Shown here one piece after another: positions 1-9,078 of a stretch of 64,000 nucleotides of DNA (the stretch's first letter is position 1; each line of letters starts with the position of its first letter). Source of the stretch: Castor canadensis. Taxonomy: Eukaryota; Chordata; Mammalia; Rodentia; Castoridae. Location of the stretch: assembly GCF_047511655.1 (NCBI RefSeq), contig NC_133397.1, positions 45,832,001 to 45,896,000 on the forward strand, given 5' to 3'. Position numbers and translations under genes: made by a program. Below the pieces are notes generated by a model. That model searched no databases and had not been told where the DNA came from. It saw only the letters and a list, made by a program, of their open reading frames with translations.

Positions 1-816
1 ATATCTTTGCACTCTAAGTAGAAACTTTGTCTTTTCTAACTTTGTATTTACATGGGTTAACATACTACATTAAGCAAAATTGACACAAAATGTATATTAA
101 TCATATGGATGAATAAATGGGTGGATAGAAGTATATGCCTATTCCTACAATCTTGGATTCCTAAAGACTTGCCTATTCAGTAAGAAAATAGCATCTGATA
201 GTATCTATTTTAAGCAAAATAAATAAAGTTCTAATGGCTATACCCTGGTTCTGAAGGAAATAGCTTGCCTCAAGATTCATTTTCTAGGATGGCTGGCTAT
301 TTGTACCTATGCACTTGCTTTTTTTCTCTTACCCTTCACCCAGTCCCAATCCACAAGCCTCCCTGTAGCTCTACAATTAAAATTCTCTCCTCTCATTGTT
401 CACACACTGAAATAACAATAATAACACATCCTGTGTATTTTGCAGAACACTTTTTTTTTTGGTTTACAAAACACTTTCACTTATTCATATGTGGGTTATC
501 TCATTTTATTCTCACACTAACCATGTGAAAGAAACGTAAGGAAGCTGAGGGCTAATGTTGAAGAAAGTGTGAACTTTTATAGTCAGTGAAGTGGCAGAGC
601 CCATTCTTAGGCTCAAATCTTCCAAGTGCAAACTCATTGTTGCTCCACTGAAGCTTTCTCTAGCATTGACAAAGTTAAAAGAATGGACTCTAACCATTAG
701 TCCCACTGCTGTAGTTGCATTCCTTATTTTCTGCTAATTACCACACTTGCTGTCAGCACTGTATATTTCAGGGAAAGTGACAATTCAACTTCTTTCTCCC
801 ACATTTTTGTCTCTAG
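1..816. other. unique noncoding stretch, no gene seen
   Basis: AT-rich sequence with short open frames on both strands, none with recognisable domains. I see no clear repeat family. The last ~35 bases form the pyrimidine tract leading into the candidate exon that follows. Confidence 0.5.
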
Positions 817-923
817 GAAGCCAGCAGGTCTGAAGCAAAGTACTGGAAGGACTATGGCAAGGATTTCTTCCAAGTGGTCAGCCAACCCTCTCCTAACTTT
901 GAATGAATTTAAAGATAGAAGAG
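817..923 (+). other. candidate internal exon (107 bp)
   Basis: A pyrimidine-rich tract (about 785-814) ends in CTCTAG at 811-816, and the block ends with GAG followed by GTAAGA at 921-929. Both are good vertebrate splice signals. Of the three frames, the one starting one base into the exon is open throughout (begins KPAGLKQSTGRTMARISSKW and ends near NEFKDRRG). The frame starting at the first base stops at TGA near the end. An in-frame ATG lies inside, so it could be a first coding exon or a noncoding RNA exon. I do not recognise the peptide and see no partner exon nearby. The block is not in an obvious repeat. It could also be a chance pair of splice sites. Confidence 0.3.
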
Positions 924-1656
924 GTAAGATGAACTGGAAAAATCTACTGTATATAAGACTTAAATATGCCTCTATGTGTCAACAAAGTTGACATCTTTGG
1001 GAGTTAGCTGAAAAATCACACTGCTAATAAGCTATAGGAAGAATGCCATTGAATGAAGACAATTCTCCAGGCAGTTAAGAATGTTATCAGAAAAACTGAA
1101 ATTGAGCAAGAAGCACAAAGGCTTCAAAACCATTCTTGCCGTTTAACTGGGGGAGCTGCTCCATTAGCTCAGCTAGTTGAACGCTGTGTTATCTCACTTA
1201 CATTCTTACTGAGGAATAAAAAGGGGCTGAATTTTTGCTCCCTGAAACAGGTTCTGAAACTTGTGAAGAGAGGCAAGAGATAGGATATATGCTGATTACT
1301 TTATGTTGACCTTAGATCTATGACTAGAATTAGCTGGGCAGAGATATAAATATCCTTCTATACACATCAGTCCTCAAGCAATCTGTATTGGTAAAACTGG
1401 CCAAGAAGAAATAATGGTAGAGAAAAAGGAAAGTTTGCCAATACAGAGGAAAAATAAAATCTGTGTATTGCTTATTTAATGATTTAGCATATAAAAACAT
1501 AAAGCATATAAAATGAGTAGCTATATTGTACTTAAACATGAATGATGTAAACATAAAAGAAAACACTTTTCTTTTTGTACATGTGTGTTTTAGTTTTGTG
1601 GTCTGAATTTTCTTACAAAAATAAAAGGCGCATTCTTGTAATTCCAACTTAGTTTA
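924..1656. other. unique noncoding stretch
   Basis: No gene or repeat family recognised. The 76-codon open frame at 1053-1283 shows no domain. Confidence 0.4.
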
Positions 1657-1745
1657 GAGTCTGGAGGTATTGCTCTGTGATAGAGGATTTGCCTAGCCTG
1701 TATAAGGAAGGCCCTGAATTCAAGCCCTTAACACACACACACAAA
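1657..1745 (+). repeat. ID-like tRNA-derived SINE, degenerate
   Basis: The segment keeps the ID/tRNA layout. It has an A-box-like stretch (tctgtgatagaggatttgcc), 'tgcctagcctg', and a B-box-like 'gaattcaagccctt', followed by a short (CA)n run and purine tail. It is diverged and probably old. Confidence 0.7.
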
Positions 1746-2789
1746 GGAAACCATGTATGTATACAAACATACATGGGTGGGTTATTTGGCTAACTAGTAT
1801 TGTTTTAAAAATACAAAGCCAAATTTATATTTTATGGCATACATTAAAATATATTTCAGCTAGAATATACTTTTTAAATGGAAAATGACAATACTATGAA
1901 ATGGAAAGAACTTTCTCAGTCAAAATGCCATAAGAAATAAGACAGCCAAATTAACTTAAAATTCAATATATAACTTGAAATGTTTGAAACAGTCCAAAAG
2001 TCCTGCTGAAAATCAACTGGAGTAGATTTTTCAGAAAACAACTTGACAATAAACATCAGATATCATTAAGAACATTCCTACTTTGGGATTACATAATTCT
2101 ATACTAAGAAATCTATACAAAAGAAATAATGTAAGTTGTGCATAAATATTTATATGTAAGGAGCATTATTAAAGCATAATATAAAATAGCAAAAATATAT
2201 GAAGTTGTTCTTTTTAACAGTTCATTTGAAAACAGTTCAACTTTATTCAATGCACGTAAAAGAAACATATATGTTATATAAATAATTGTGTAAGATTCCA
2301 GTCCAAATATATGATGAGCAGCCGAATTTTAAAATTATTTGCTAACATAAAATAGAATATTCAAAATGACTTAAAATATACTAAAAGTATATTCAATAAC
2401 TAGGGAAAGCATCTGTAATATATTAAGTAAGGAAAAGTAAACTACAAAAGACCATGTATACAATAAACTCATATTTGTCATAAGATCCATTGAGAGCAGG
2501 TATTGAAAACTGGTGGTACTAATTCTTAATTGTCCTTCTTTCATTATCTACATTTTGTAAGTTTTCTAATCAAGGTGTATTACTTTTGAAATAAGGAAGA
2601 TTATATAAAGAACTGTTTCTGAAGAAAGCTTAGCAACAGGACAAAGTGCTGTCTACATATAGTACCAGTATCATAAATGAGGTGTATATGTTGTGTGTGT
2701 ATGTGTGTGTGTGATTTGAATAAAATATATGAAAATGCTGATACTCCGTATTTATTAATTTAATTTTTACTTTTTTCTACAATCAAAAT
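1746..2789. other. AT-rich stretch, no gene seen
   Basis: No recognisable coding domain or assignable repeat. Part may be a decayed LINE, but I cannot support a family. A short (GT)n run lies near 2692-2713. Confidence 0.4.
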
Positions 2790-3165
2790 TCTTTATTTTA
2801 AGCATGGAAAATTTAACTTTGCTCATGAGGTTTCAGTCCATCATGGAGGGGAGGTTATGCAGAACAGTTTATATCATGGAAAACAGGAAGCAGAGCAGGA
2901 AGTAACAGAAACATGCCAGGACAACAACAGGCTTGAAGAAAAGACTCTAACCAGGCCCCAACTTCCATAGTTTGACGATCTCCCAATAGTCCATTCAAAG
3001 TTTGAATCCATAAATGGATTAAATCCTTAGTAGGTTAGAGTCCTGGTGACCTAATTATCTCTGAAAATGCCCTCACAGACACAAACAGGAGTGTGCTTTA
3101 CAATCTCTTAAGTGGGGCTCAATCCAATTAAGTTGACTGTCAAGATTGACCACTACTTTTCACTC
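2790..3165 (-). repeat. LTR-like segment of an antisense MaLR element
   Basis: Phrases such as 'gctcatgaggtttcagtccatcatgg', 'ctcccaatagtccattcaaa', 'cctcacagacacaaacaggagtgtgctt' and 'ttgactgtcaagattgacca' match the antisense of rodent/eutherian MaLR-type LTRs as I remember them. With the internal-like sequence at 3616-6105 and the second LTR-like piece at 6110-6275, it forms the left (3') LTR of a minus-strand element. The exact subfamily is unresolved. Confidence 0.5.
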
Positions 3166-3179
3166 TCTAAAATATTGAA

Positions 3180-3615
3180 ACATCCCATCTGTATATGAAT
3201 ATAATATAATGTAATGCACTGCAAGCTGAAATAATAGGAGAGCAAGGTGATAGAGAAAGAGTAAGCAATGGGGGCTAATCTGATTAAAGCATGATATATA
3301 CATGTCTGAAATGCCAAGGTGAACTATCAATATACACATTCAAATAAATGAAGGACAGGATGATAAAACAAGTCTTTTCCAAGGATGGAAACCAGCAGGA
3401 AAGGGAGGATATAAGGAAAGGGTTAATGAAGGTGAATATGGTAGATGTATTTTATATTCATATATGAAAATAGAAGAATGAAACCTGTTGAAATTTTTTG
3501 AAGAAGAGGAGAGAGAACAATGGAAGGGGTAAATTTAAAATATATTGTAAGCACATATGTAAATGTCACAAATGTATCCCCCTGTACAACTACTATATGC
3601 TAATAACAAAAAATT
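3180..3615 (+). repeat. LINE-like 3' end fragment
   Basis: The block ends in 'aatgtcacaaatgtatccccctgtacaactactatatgctaataac' followed by an A-rich tail. A related ending ('tcacaatgaacaacccctatac') occurs at 52360-52400, so this is a dispersed family with a polyadenylated 3' end, most likely an L1 3' UTR. It sits between the left LTR-like block and the MaLR internal-like sequence, so it probably inserted there. Confidence 0.45.
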
Positions 3616-4308
3616 AACCTTCACAAATCCACTTGTTATCAACTTGACACTCATATATGTCTCCTTAAACAATCACATTCCACCACAAGGCTCCAAAAGG
3701 CTCAGGTCTAAATCATAATTAAAAAAAAAAACCTTTAACCCTTTTCCATGAGCACCCAAAATCTCAACATTGTTCAAAAGTCTAAATTCAAAGTCTCCTC
3801 TCAGATTCAAGGCAACACTTAGCTGAGCACCTGTAAAAATCAAGAAAACAATTTACATATTTCTAACATACAATGGCATCGAGTAAACATTCCCATACCA
3901 AAAGAGAGGAATTGGGGCATAGAAAGGAAAAATGGGATCAAAGCAAGATTGAAACCTAGCAGGACAAATATTAACTTCTATAGCTCCACATCCATCATCT
4001 ATGGCACATAGTGGTAAAATGTGAGTTCTGTAGGGTTTCAGAAGTCCCCTCCCTGTGCTGTGTCATTTGCAGCCCATTTGTCCTCTCTTTTGGGCTGGCT
4101 TCACTCACCTCAGTCTTCTCTTCACAGATATACCATGTTCCTGGCATCTCCAACATCCTGAAGTCTCCACTCTAGCTTAGGCTTTACCCTTACAGCTCCA
4201 TGAATTACCCTCACAGGGTCTGTCTGCATGAACTCAAACCCTGTCACATATTTCCTGGCCTCCCCAGCTTTCATTTGAAATCTGAAAGTGTTACGTGCTG
4301 GTGTGAAA
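3616..4308 (-). repeat. MaLR internal-like sequence, antisense (left part)
   Basis: Runs such as 'caaaagtctaaattcaaagtctcctctcagattcaaggcaacacttag', 'aacattcccataccaaaagagagg' and 'agcaagattgaaacctagcaggacaaatattaa' have the wording of the antisense internal region of MST/THE1-type MaLR elements. It carries no usable coding sequence. It continues at 4799 beyond the solo LTR. Confidence 0.5.
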
Positions 4309-4798
4309 TGTTGGGAGCCGGTGTCAAGAGTTCCTGTCTTCACAGGCCAAAGCTGACTGACTTGTGAGACAAAGCCAGTACAAAAGTAGGCTTTATTAGA
4401 AAGAAAGGAAAAGGCAGCAGCTAGAGCAGTGCAGCAGAGCCCGGAAACCGATGGTTCCCTGCTTAGGTGAAGGCTGGGTTTTTATGGATGCTTTAACTCT
4501 GGGTTTGGGTAAGAGATAGGTGGGTTCTTATCATTGGCCAGGGATTCACAACTGTGGGCTCTCTTAGATGAGCTGATCTGTTTACCCCTGATTGGGTGCG
4601 TAGTGGGAGGGATGGGGTAGGGAGCAACCTTGAGAACATTGTGTGTATCAGCCCTGTGGCAGATTTATGAGACCCCGTGTCTCTTCCTCAGGATGCAGGA
4701 ATGCAGATTTATGAGCTCCTCAGGGTGCAGGGCTCATAGTGCTGTCCATGGGGGATGGGATACTCACTCATCTGTCTTTTAGGTTCCCAGACCCAACA
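4309..4798 (-). mobile_element. solo LTR of an endogenous retrovirus
   Basis: The 490 bp block has perfect 7-base inverted ends (tgttggg at 4309-4315, cccaaca at 4792-4798), the usual TG...CA LTR termini. Read on the minus strand it has a CAAT-like CCAATCAG near 4593, a TATA-like CATAAAAACC near 4480-4490, and AATAAA at 4389-4394, then a 70-80 base U5. This order fixes minus orientation. No gag, pol or env flanks it, so it is a solo LTR left by recombination. It lies inside the MaLR-like element. Immediate flanks share only AAA, so the target duplication is eroded or ambiguous. The class (ERV1 or ERVK) is uncertain. Confidence 0.75.
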
Positions 4799-6105
4799 AA
4801 AGGAACCCTCCATGGCCCCATCACTCTTGAATTTTCAAGCCTGAAAAACCAGCATCACATGGACAAGGCCAAGGTCTGTGCCAGCTCAAGTAGTATCCAG
4901 TCTTTTTTAAAAAAATTTTATTATTATTCCCATATATACATGTGACTTTATGATACATGTGTTTTTACTTATGAATAAAATGCAGAAGGAAATGTCAGCC
5001 AGACACATTATCTACTATAATACAAGTAAAATGATGTTTACAGGGATCTATGAGAAAAAAATACACAGTGATCAAATAAATAAAGAAAAACATTGACCAT
5101 TATGAAACAATAAAGAAATGAAGTTAACACCACACTGAGATGCTGCACATATTAAATTTAAAGTTTATTAAAAAGACCAATCATACCAAGTATTTTCAAG
5201 GACTTTGGAGAAGAAGGGACACTCAAGAACTGTCATTGGGACTATTATCATTATTATTACTATTGTTATTATTGTGCTGGATGTGGGTACATTGTAGCAT
5301 TTACAAAGATTCTTACAGTGTATCCAGGCTTGTTTGGACTATCACCTCATTGGCCTCTGAGTTCCTGAGTGAATGAGCATAGTGAAATCAGTCCTGGATA
5401 AACATCTGCCCTTACAGCCTTGCATGAGCAGGATGCCCAGAGGTACTCTCTGCTCAAGGAAAAGTCTTCAAAAGAGTTTTCTCCATCCTTTTGAGCCTGC
5501 CATGGATGGTGTCTGGCCAATTCCTCAGATGACCACAAGGCAACAGTCTTAATCCCCAATGCAAAGTCCTTGGCTTCTTTTTAATGGTACCAGTCTCTTC
5601 AGAAACTATGTCTTTCTTATCCCAAACTTCACACATGCTTTTCTGACCAAACTGCAATTTCTAAAGTCTTTCTGATTTTTGTCCTGATTCCCACTATAAA
5701 TACGGATAAAAGCAACCAGAAATAACCATGTCAAAGTCTGGATATTGAACTACCTTTGAAATTTCTTCTACTAGATTAATTAGTCTATCACCTTTAAGCT
5801 CAGTATCCCATAAGGTCTTAGGGCATAGACAAAATGTAGACAATTTCTTTGCCACAACATAACATGTATGGCCTCTGGCCAATTTCTAATAAAGTCCTCA
5901 TTCCTATCTGAAACCTCATGAGCAATCTTTTCTGTCTACACTCCTGTCAGCATCACCCACTAAGCCCTGCCTATAGTGCAGTAAGGCATTTCTAACCTGC
6001 TTCTGTAATTTTTTTTCAAGCTCCTCCTCCAAAGCAGTTCCAAAGGCTTAAAAACAATATGTTCATATTTAGTCACAGTAGTTATATCACTTCTCTGATA
6101 CCAAA
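4799..6105 (-). repeat. MaLR internal-like sequence, antisense (right part), with insert
   Basis: 4799-4905 ('ccctccatggccccatcactcttgaattttcaagcctg') and about 5390-6105 ('tcttgagcctgccatgg', 'gccaattcctcagatgaccacaaggcaacagtc', 'cagtatcccataaggtcttagggcatagacaaaatg') resume the internal sequence split by the solo LTR. The AT-rich stretch 4906-5389 differs in composition. Its end (about 5225-5330, 'ttattgtgctggatgtgggtacattgtagcatttac') matches the antisense of the L1 3' tail seen at 28590-28650, so at least one LINE fragment is inserted there. Confidence 0.45.
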
Positions 6106-6109
6106 CTTT

Positions 6110-6275
6110 TTGTATTAGTTTTATCATCACTATGACCAAATACTTGACAGAAACAACTTAAGGGAGAAAAGATTTATTTTGCTCATGGTGTCAGAGGTTT
6201 CAGACTATCGTGGCAGGATGGGTGTGGCACAGCAGTTTATATCATGGTGGGCAGAGTCTGGAGTCAAAGTTCTAA
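6110..6275 (-). repeat. second LTR-like segment of the antisense MaLR element
   Basis: 'tgtattagttttatcatcactatgaccaaatacttgacagaaacaactt' followed by 'agatttattttgctcatggtgtcagaggtttcagactatcgtggc' corresponds to the antisense 3' part of a MaLR LTR. It shares the 'ctcatg..gtttcag..tatcatgg' run with 2820-2880. As the right end of a minus-strand element it would be the 5' LTR, here partial. Confidence 0.5.
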
Positions 6276-6359
6276 TACCAAACTTTAATAAATAAGAAAA
6301 TAAGGTATTACATGATTTTTGAATAAACATGCAGTAACCTTCACCATAATAATGAAAAA

Positions 6360-6530
6360 TTCCAAAATTACTTTTTTTTCATTTTAATTGATGCATAAAA
6401 CATAAACATTATACATCCTTATGGAAGTACCATAGGATACATGTATACTTTGTGCAATGTTTAAATCAGGTTATCCATTTCCTCATATATTTGTCACTTC
6501 CTAATGGTGAAAACATTCAAAAATTTCAAA
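6360..6530 (-). repeat. old L1 3' UTR fragment
   Basis: 'ttcattttaattgatgcataaaacataaacattatacatccttatggaagtaccataggatacatgtatactttgtgcaatgtttaaatcagg' matches the antisense of L1MA-type 3' ends from memory (poly-T, then aattga..cataa..attatacat..ttatgg..gtac). No coding part is attached. Confidence 0.55.
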
Positions 6531-6622
6531 ATTAAAGAAAGAAATGAACTAGTGAGAGACCAAAAACTGATCAGAAATTAATGGCTTTATTTCTGTTTTT
6601 GTTTCTTTTTTTCCTTTGATTT

Positions 6623-6650
6623 TCTTTCTTTCTCTTTCTTTCTTTCAGAT
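6623..6650. repeat. (TTTC)n low-complexity run
   Basis: Interrupted tetranucleotide run at the left boundary of the old L1. Confidence 0.85.
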
Positions 6651-6817
6651 TACTACCCATTTTATTGTTGTGCTAGGTGGGAGTACATTATGGGATTTAC
6701 AAAAGTTCTTACACTGTATCAAACATATCATAGATGAATTCACCCCCTCCACCACTCTCCTTTATCCTCTCTTCCCCCATTCCTAGAATGGTTTCAACAG
6801 GTATCATTTTTGCATTC

Positions 6818-6849
<32 letters not shown>

Positions 6850-7170
6850 TTGTGTGTGTGTGTGTGTGTGTGCACAGGTTTTGGACTGTATTCACCCTTC
6901 TACCTCTTTTCCCTGCCACCTCCCCACTCCCATTTGTACACCCCCCCACCCCCACAGGACCTGTTCTGCTTTCCTGTTCTCCAATTTTGTAGAAGAAAAA
7001 AATAAAAAATGATTTTTTTGCTTGTTTGAGATAAAGGTAGCTACACAAAGAGTTTCCTTGTGATATTACCATGTATATATGTATTATAACCTGAATTGGT
7101 TCATCTCCTCCATTTTTCTTCATTGTACTTTAGTCCCTTTCTTATGGTGGTTTCAGTTGGTTTAATAATT
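6651..7170 (-). mobile_element. older L1, 3' UTR segment (piece 1 of 3)
   Basis: Antisense L1 3' UTR: 'ttattgttgtgctaggtgggagtacattatgggatttac' (same family as the tails at 28535 and 49975), a C-rich stretch, then 'cttgtttgagataaaggtagctacacaaag', which aligns with the 'ttgctagttgagataaggatagctatacag' of younger copies at 55070 and 62330. It is interrupted at 7171 by a plus-strand L1 tail and resumes at 7576. It holds the simple repeat at 6818-6872. Confidence 0.7.
6818..6872. repeat. (TA)n(TG)n microsatellite
   Basis: An alternating TA run followed directly by a TG run of about 11 units, inside the L1 3' UTR. It is likely length-polymorphic. Confidence 0.9.
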
Positions 7171-7567
7171 AAGCAACTGAGGCCAATAGGAGAAGGGGAC
7201 CAGGAACTAGAGAAAAGGTGAGCTCAAAAAGAATTAACCTAGAAGGTAACATACACGCACAGGAAATTAATGTGAGTCAACTCCCTGTATATCTATCCTT
7301 ATCTCAACCAGCAAAAACCATTGTTCCTTCCTATTATTGCTTATACTCTCTCTTCAACAAAATTAGAGATAAGGGCAAAATAGTTTCTGCTGGGTATTGA
7401 GGGGGTTGGGGGGAGAGGGAGGGGGCAGAGTGGGTGGTAAGGGAGAGGGTTGGGGGCAGGAGGGAGAAATGACCCCAAGCATCGTATGCACATATGAATA
7501 ATATGTGCATAAATAAATATGAATAAAAAAATTAATTAAATAAATAAATAAAAGCAAAAAATAATAA
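7171..7567 (+). mobile_element. 5'-truncated young L1, 3' end only
   Basis: Sense-strand version of the young L1 3' end: 'aagcaactgaggccaataggagaagggga', 'aacaaaattagagataagggcaaaatag', a G-rich run, 'agggagaaatgaccccaagcatcgtatgcacatatgaataa', then an A-rich tail. TAATAATT flanks it on both sides (7163-7170 and 7568-7575), consistent with an 8-base target-site duplication, though the motif is low complexity next to the tail. The older minus-strand L1 continues on both sides. Confidence 0.75.
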
Positions 7568-7575
7568 TAATAATT

Positions 7576-8628
7576 CTATATTCATTCTTGTAGAGAGAGT
7601 GTATCAACCATATCCACCTTCCTAGTTTCTTTTATTCTACCCCTCTCATATGTGACCTTCCTTTAGTGTGACCAGTTTTTCATAATATTACTGCATTTGT
7701 ATTAGGTCTATATTCTACATATGAGAGAGAACATGCAACTTTTGGCCTTCTGAGGTTGGCTTACTTCACTTAAAATGATGGTCTCCAATTCCATCCATTT
7801 ACCTGCAAATGACAAAATTTCATTCTTCTTTGTGGCTGAATAAAATTCCATTGTACATAAATACCCCATTTTCTTAATCCACTAGTGGGGCATCTTGGCT
7901 GTTTCCATAGCTTGCCTATTGTGAATAGTGCTGCAGTAAACATAGGCGTGTAGGTGCCTTCGCTATAACCAGACTCACATTCCTTTGGGTATATCCCTAG
8001 AAGTGGTATTGCTGGATCATATGGCAGTTCTGTTTTTAGTTTTTGAGGATCCTCCATACTGTTTTCCATAGTAGTTGTACTAATTTACATTCTCACCAGC
8101 AGAGTATGAGTCAGATTCATTTTTTACCCCCATCCTCGCCAACATTTGTTATTGTTTGTGTTCTTGATGGTAGCTATTGTATCACCAATGAGGTGGAATC
8201 CTAACATGGTTTTGATTTGCATTTCCTTTATGGCCAGGGATTGTGAGCATTTTTCATGTGTTTTTAGCCATTTGAACTTTTTCCTTTGAAAAGGCTCTAT
8301 TCAGTTATTTGCCCATTTGTTCATTGGGTCACTGATTTTGGGGGAGTTTAGTTTTTTAGTTCCATGCATATTCTAATTATCAGTTCCTTGTCTGATGTAT
8401 AGCTGGCAAAGATTTTCTCCCATTCTGTGAGCAGCCTCTTCAATTTAGAAAACATTTCTTCTGTTGTGCACAAATTTTTAAATTTCATGTACTCTCATTT
8501 GGCAATTCTTTCTCTTAGTTGTTGAGCCATTTGCATTGTACTGAGGAAGTCATTGCCTATGCCTATTTCTTCCAGTGTCTTCCCTGTTGTTTCTGCACTA
8601 ACTTCAAAGTTTCGGGTCTTATATTATG
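7576..8628 (-). mobile_element. older L1, ORF2 C-terminal region (piece 2 of 3)
   Basis: Antisense ORF2 3' part. The minus-strand read at 7770-8069 includes [16 protein letters not shown], the conserved L1 ORF2 C-terminal motif, with stops and frame changes around it. The sequence breaks off at 8628 in 'tatattatg' and resumes at 14212 in 'tacattatgg', the duplicated target of the 5.6 kb L1 between them. Confidence 0.8.
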
Positions 8629-9078
8629 TTTTTTTTAAATTTATTTCTTTTATTCATATGTGCATACAATGTTTGGGTCATTTCTCCCCCATTCTACCCT
8701 ACCCCTTCCCTTTTCCCCACCCCCTCCCTCTCCCCCCTACCCACTCACTTCCGAGCAGAAACTGTTTTGCCCATATCTCTAATTTTGTTGAAGGGAAAGT
8801 ATAAACATTAACAAGTAGGACCAAGGGTTTTTGTTAGTTGAGATAAGGATAGCTATAGAGGGAGATTCCTCGTGTTGCTTTCCTTAACATATGTTACATT
8901 CTAAATTGATTCTTCTCAAACTAAACTTTTCTCTTCTTCCTGGTCCCCTTCTCCTATTGGCCTCTGTTAAAGTTTCTGCATTAGTTCCTTTGCCTTGAGG
9001 GCATCAAGTGCTTTCTTGTTTTTTGGGTTTCATACCTATCCTCATACCTCCCTTGTGTGCTCTTGCCTTATCGTGTGA

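Noticed and set aside
1150..1200. tRNA-like A-box wording ('ccattagctcagctagttgaacgc')
   Set aside because: No matching B box or acceptor/T-stem pairing follows, so neither a tRNA gene nor a SINE is supported.
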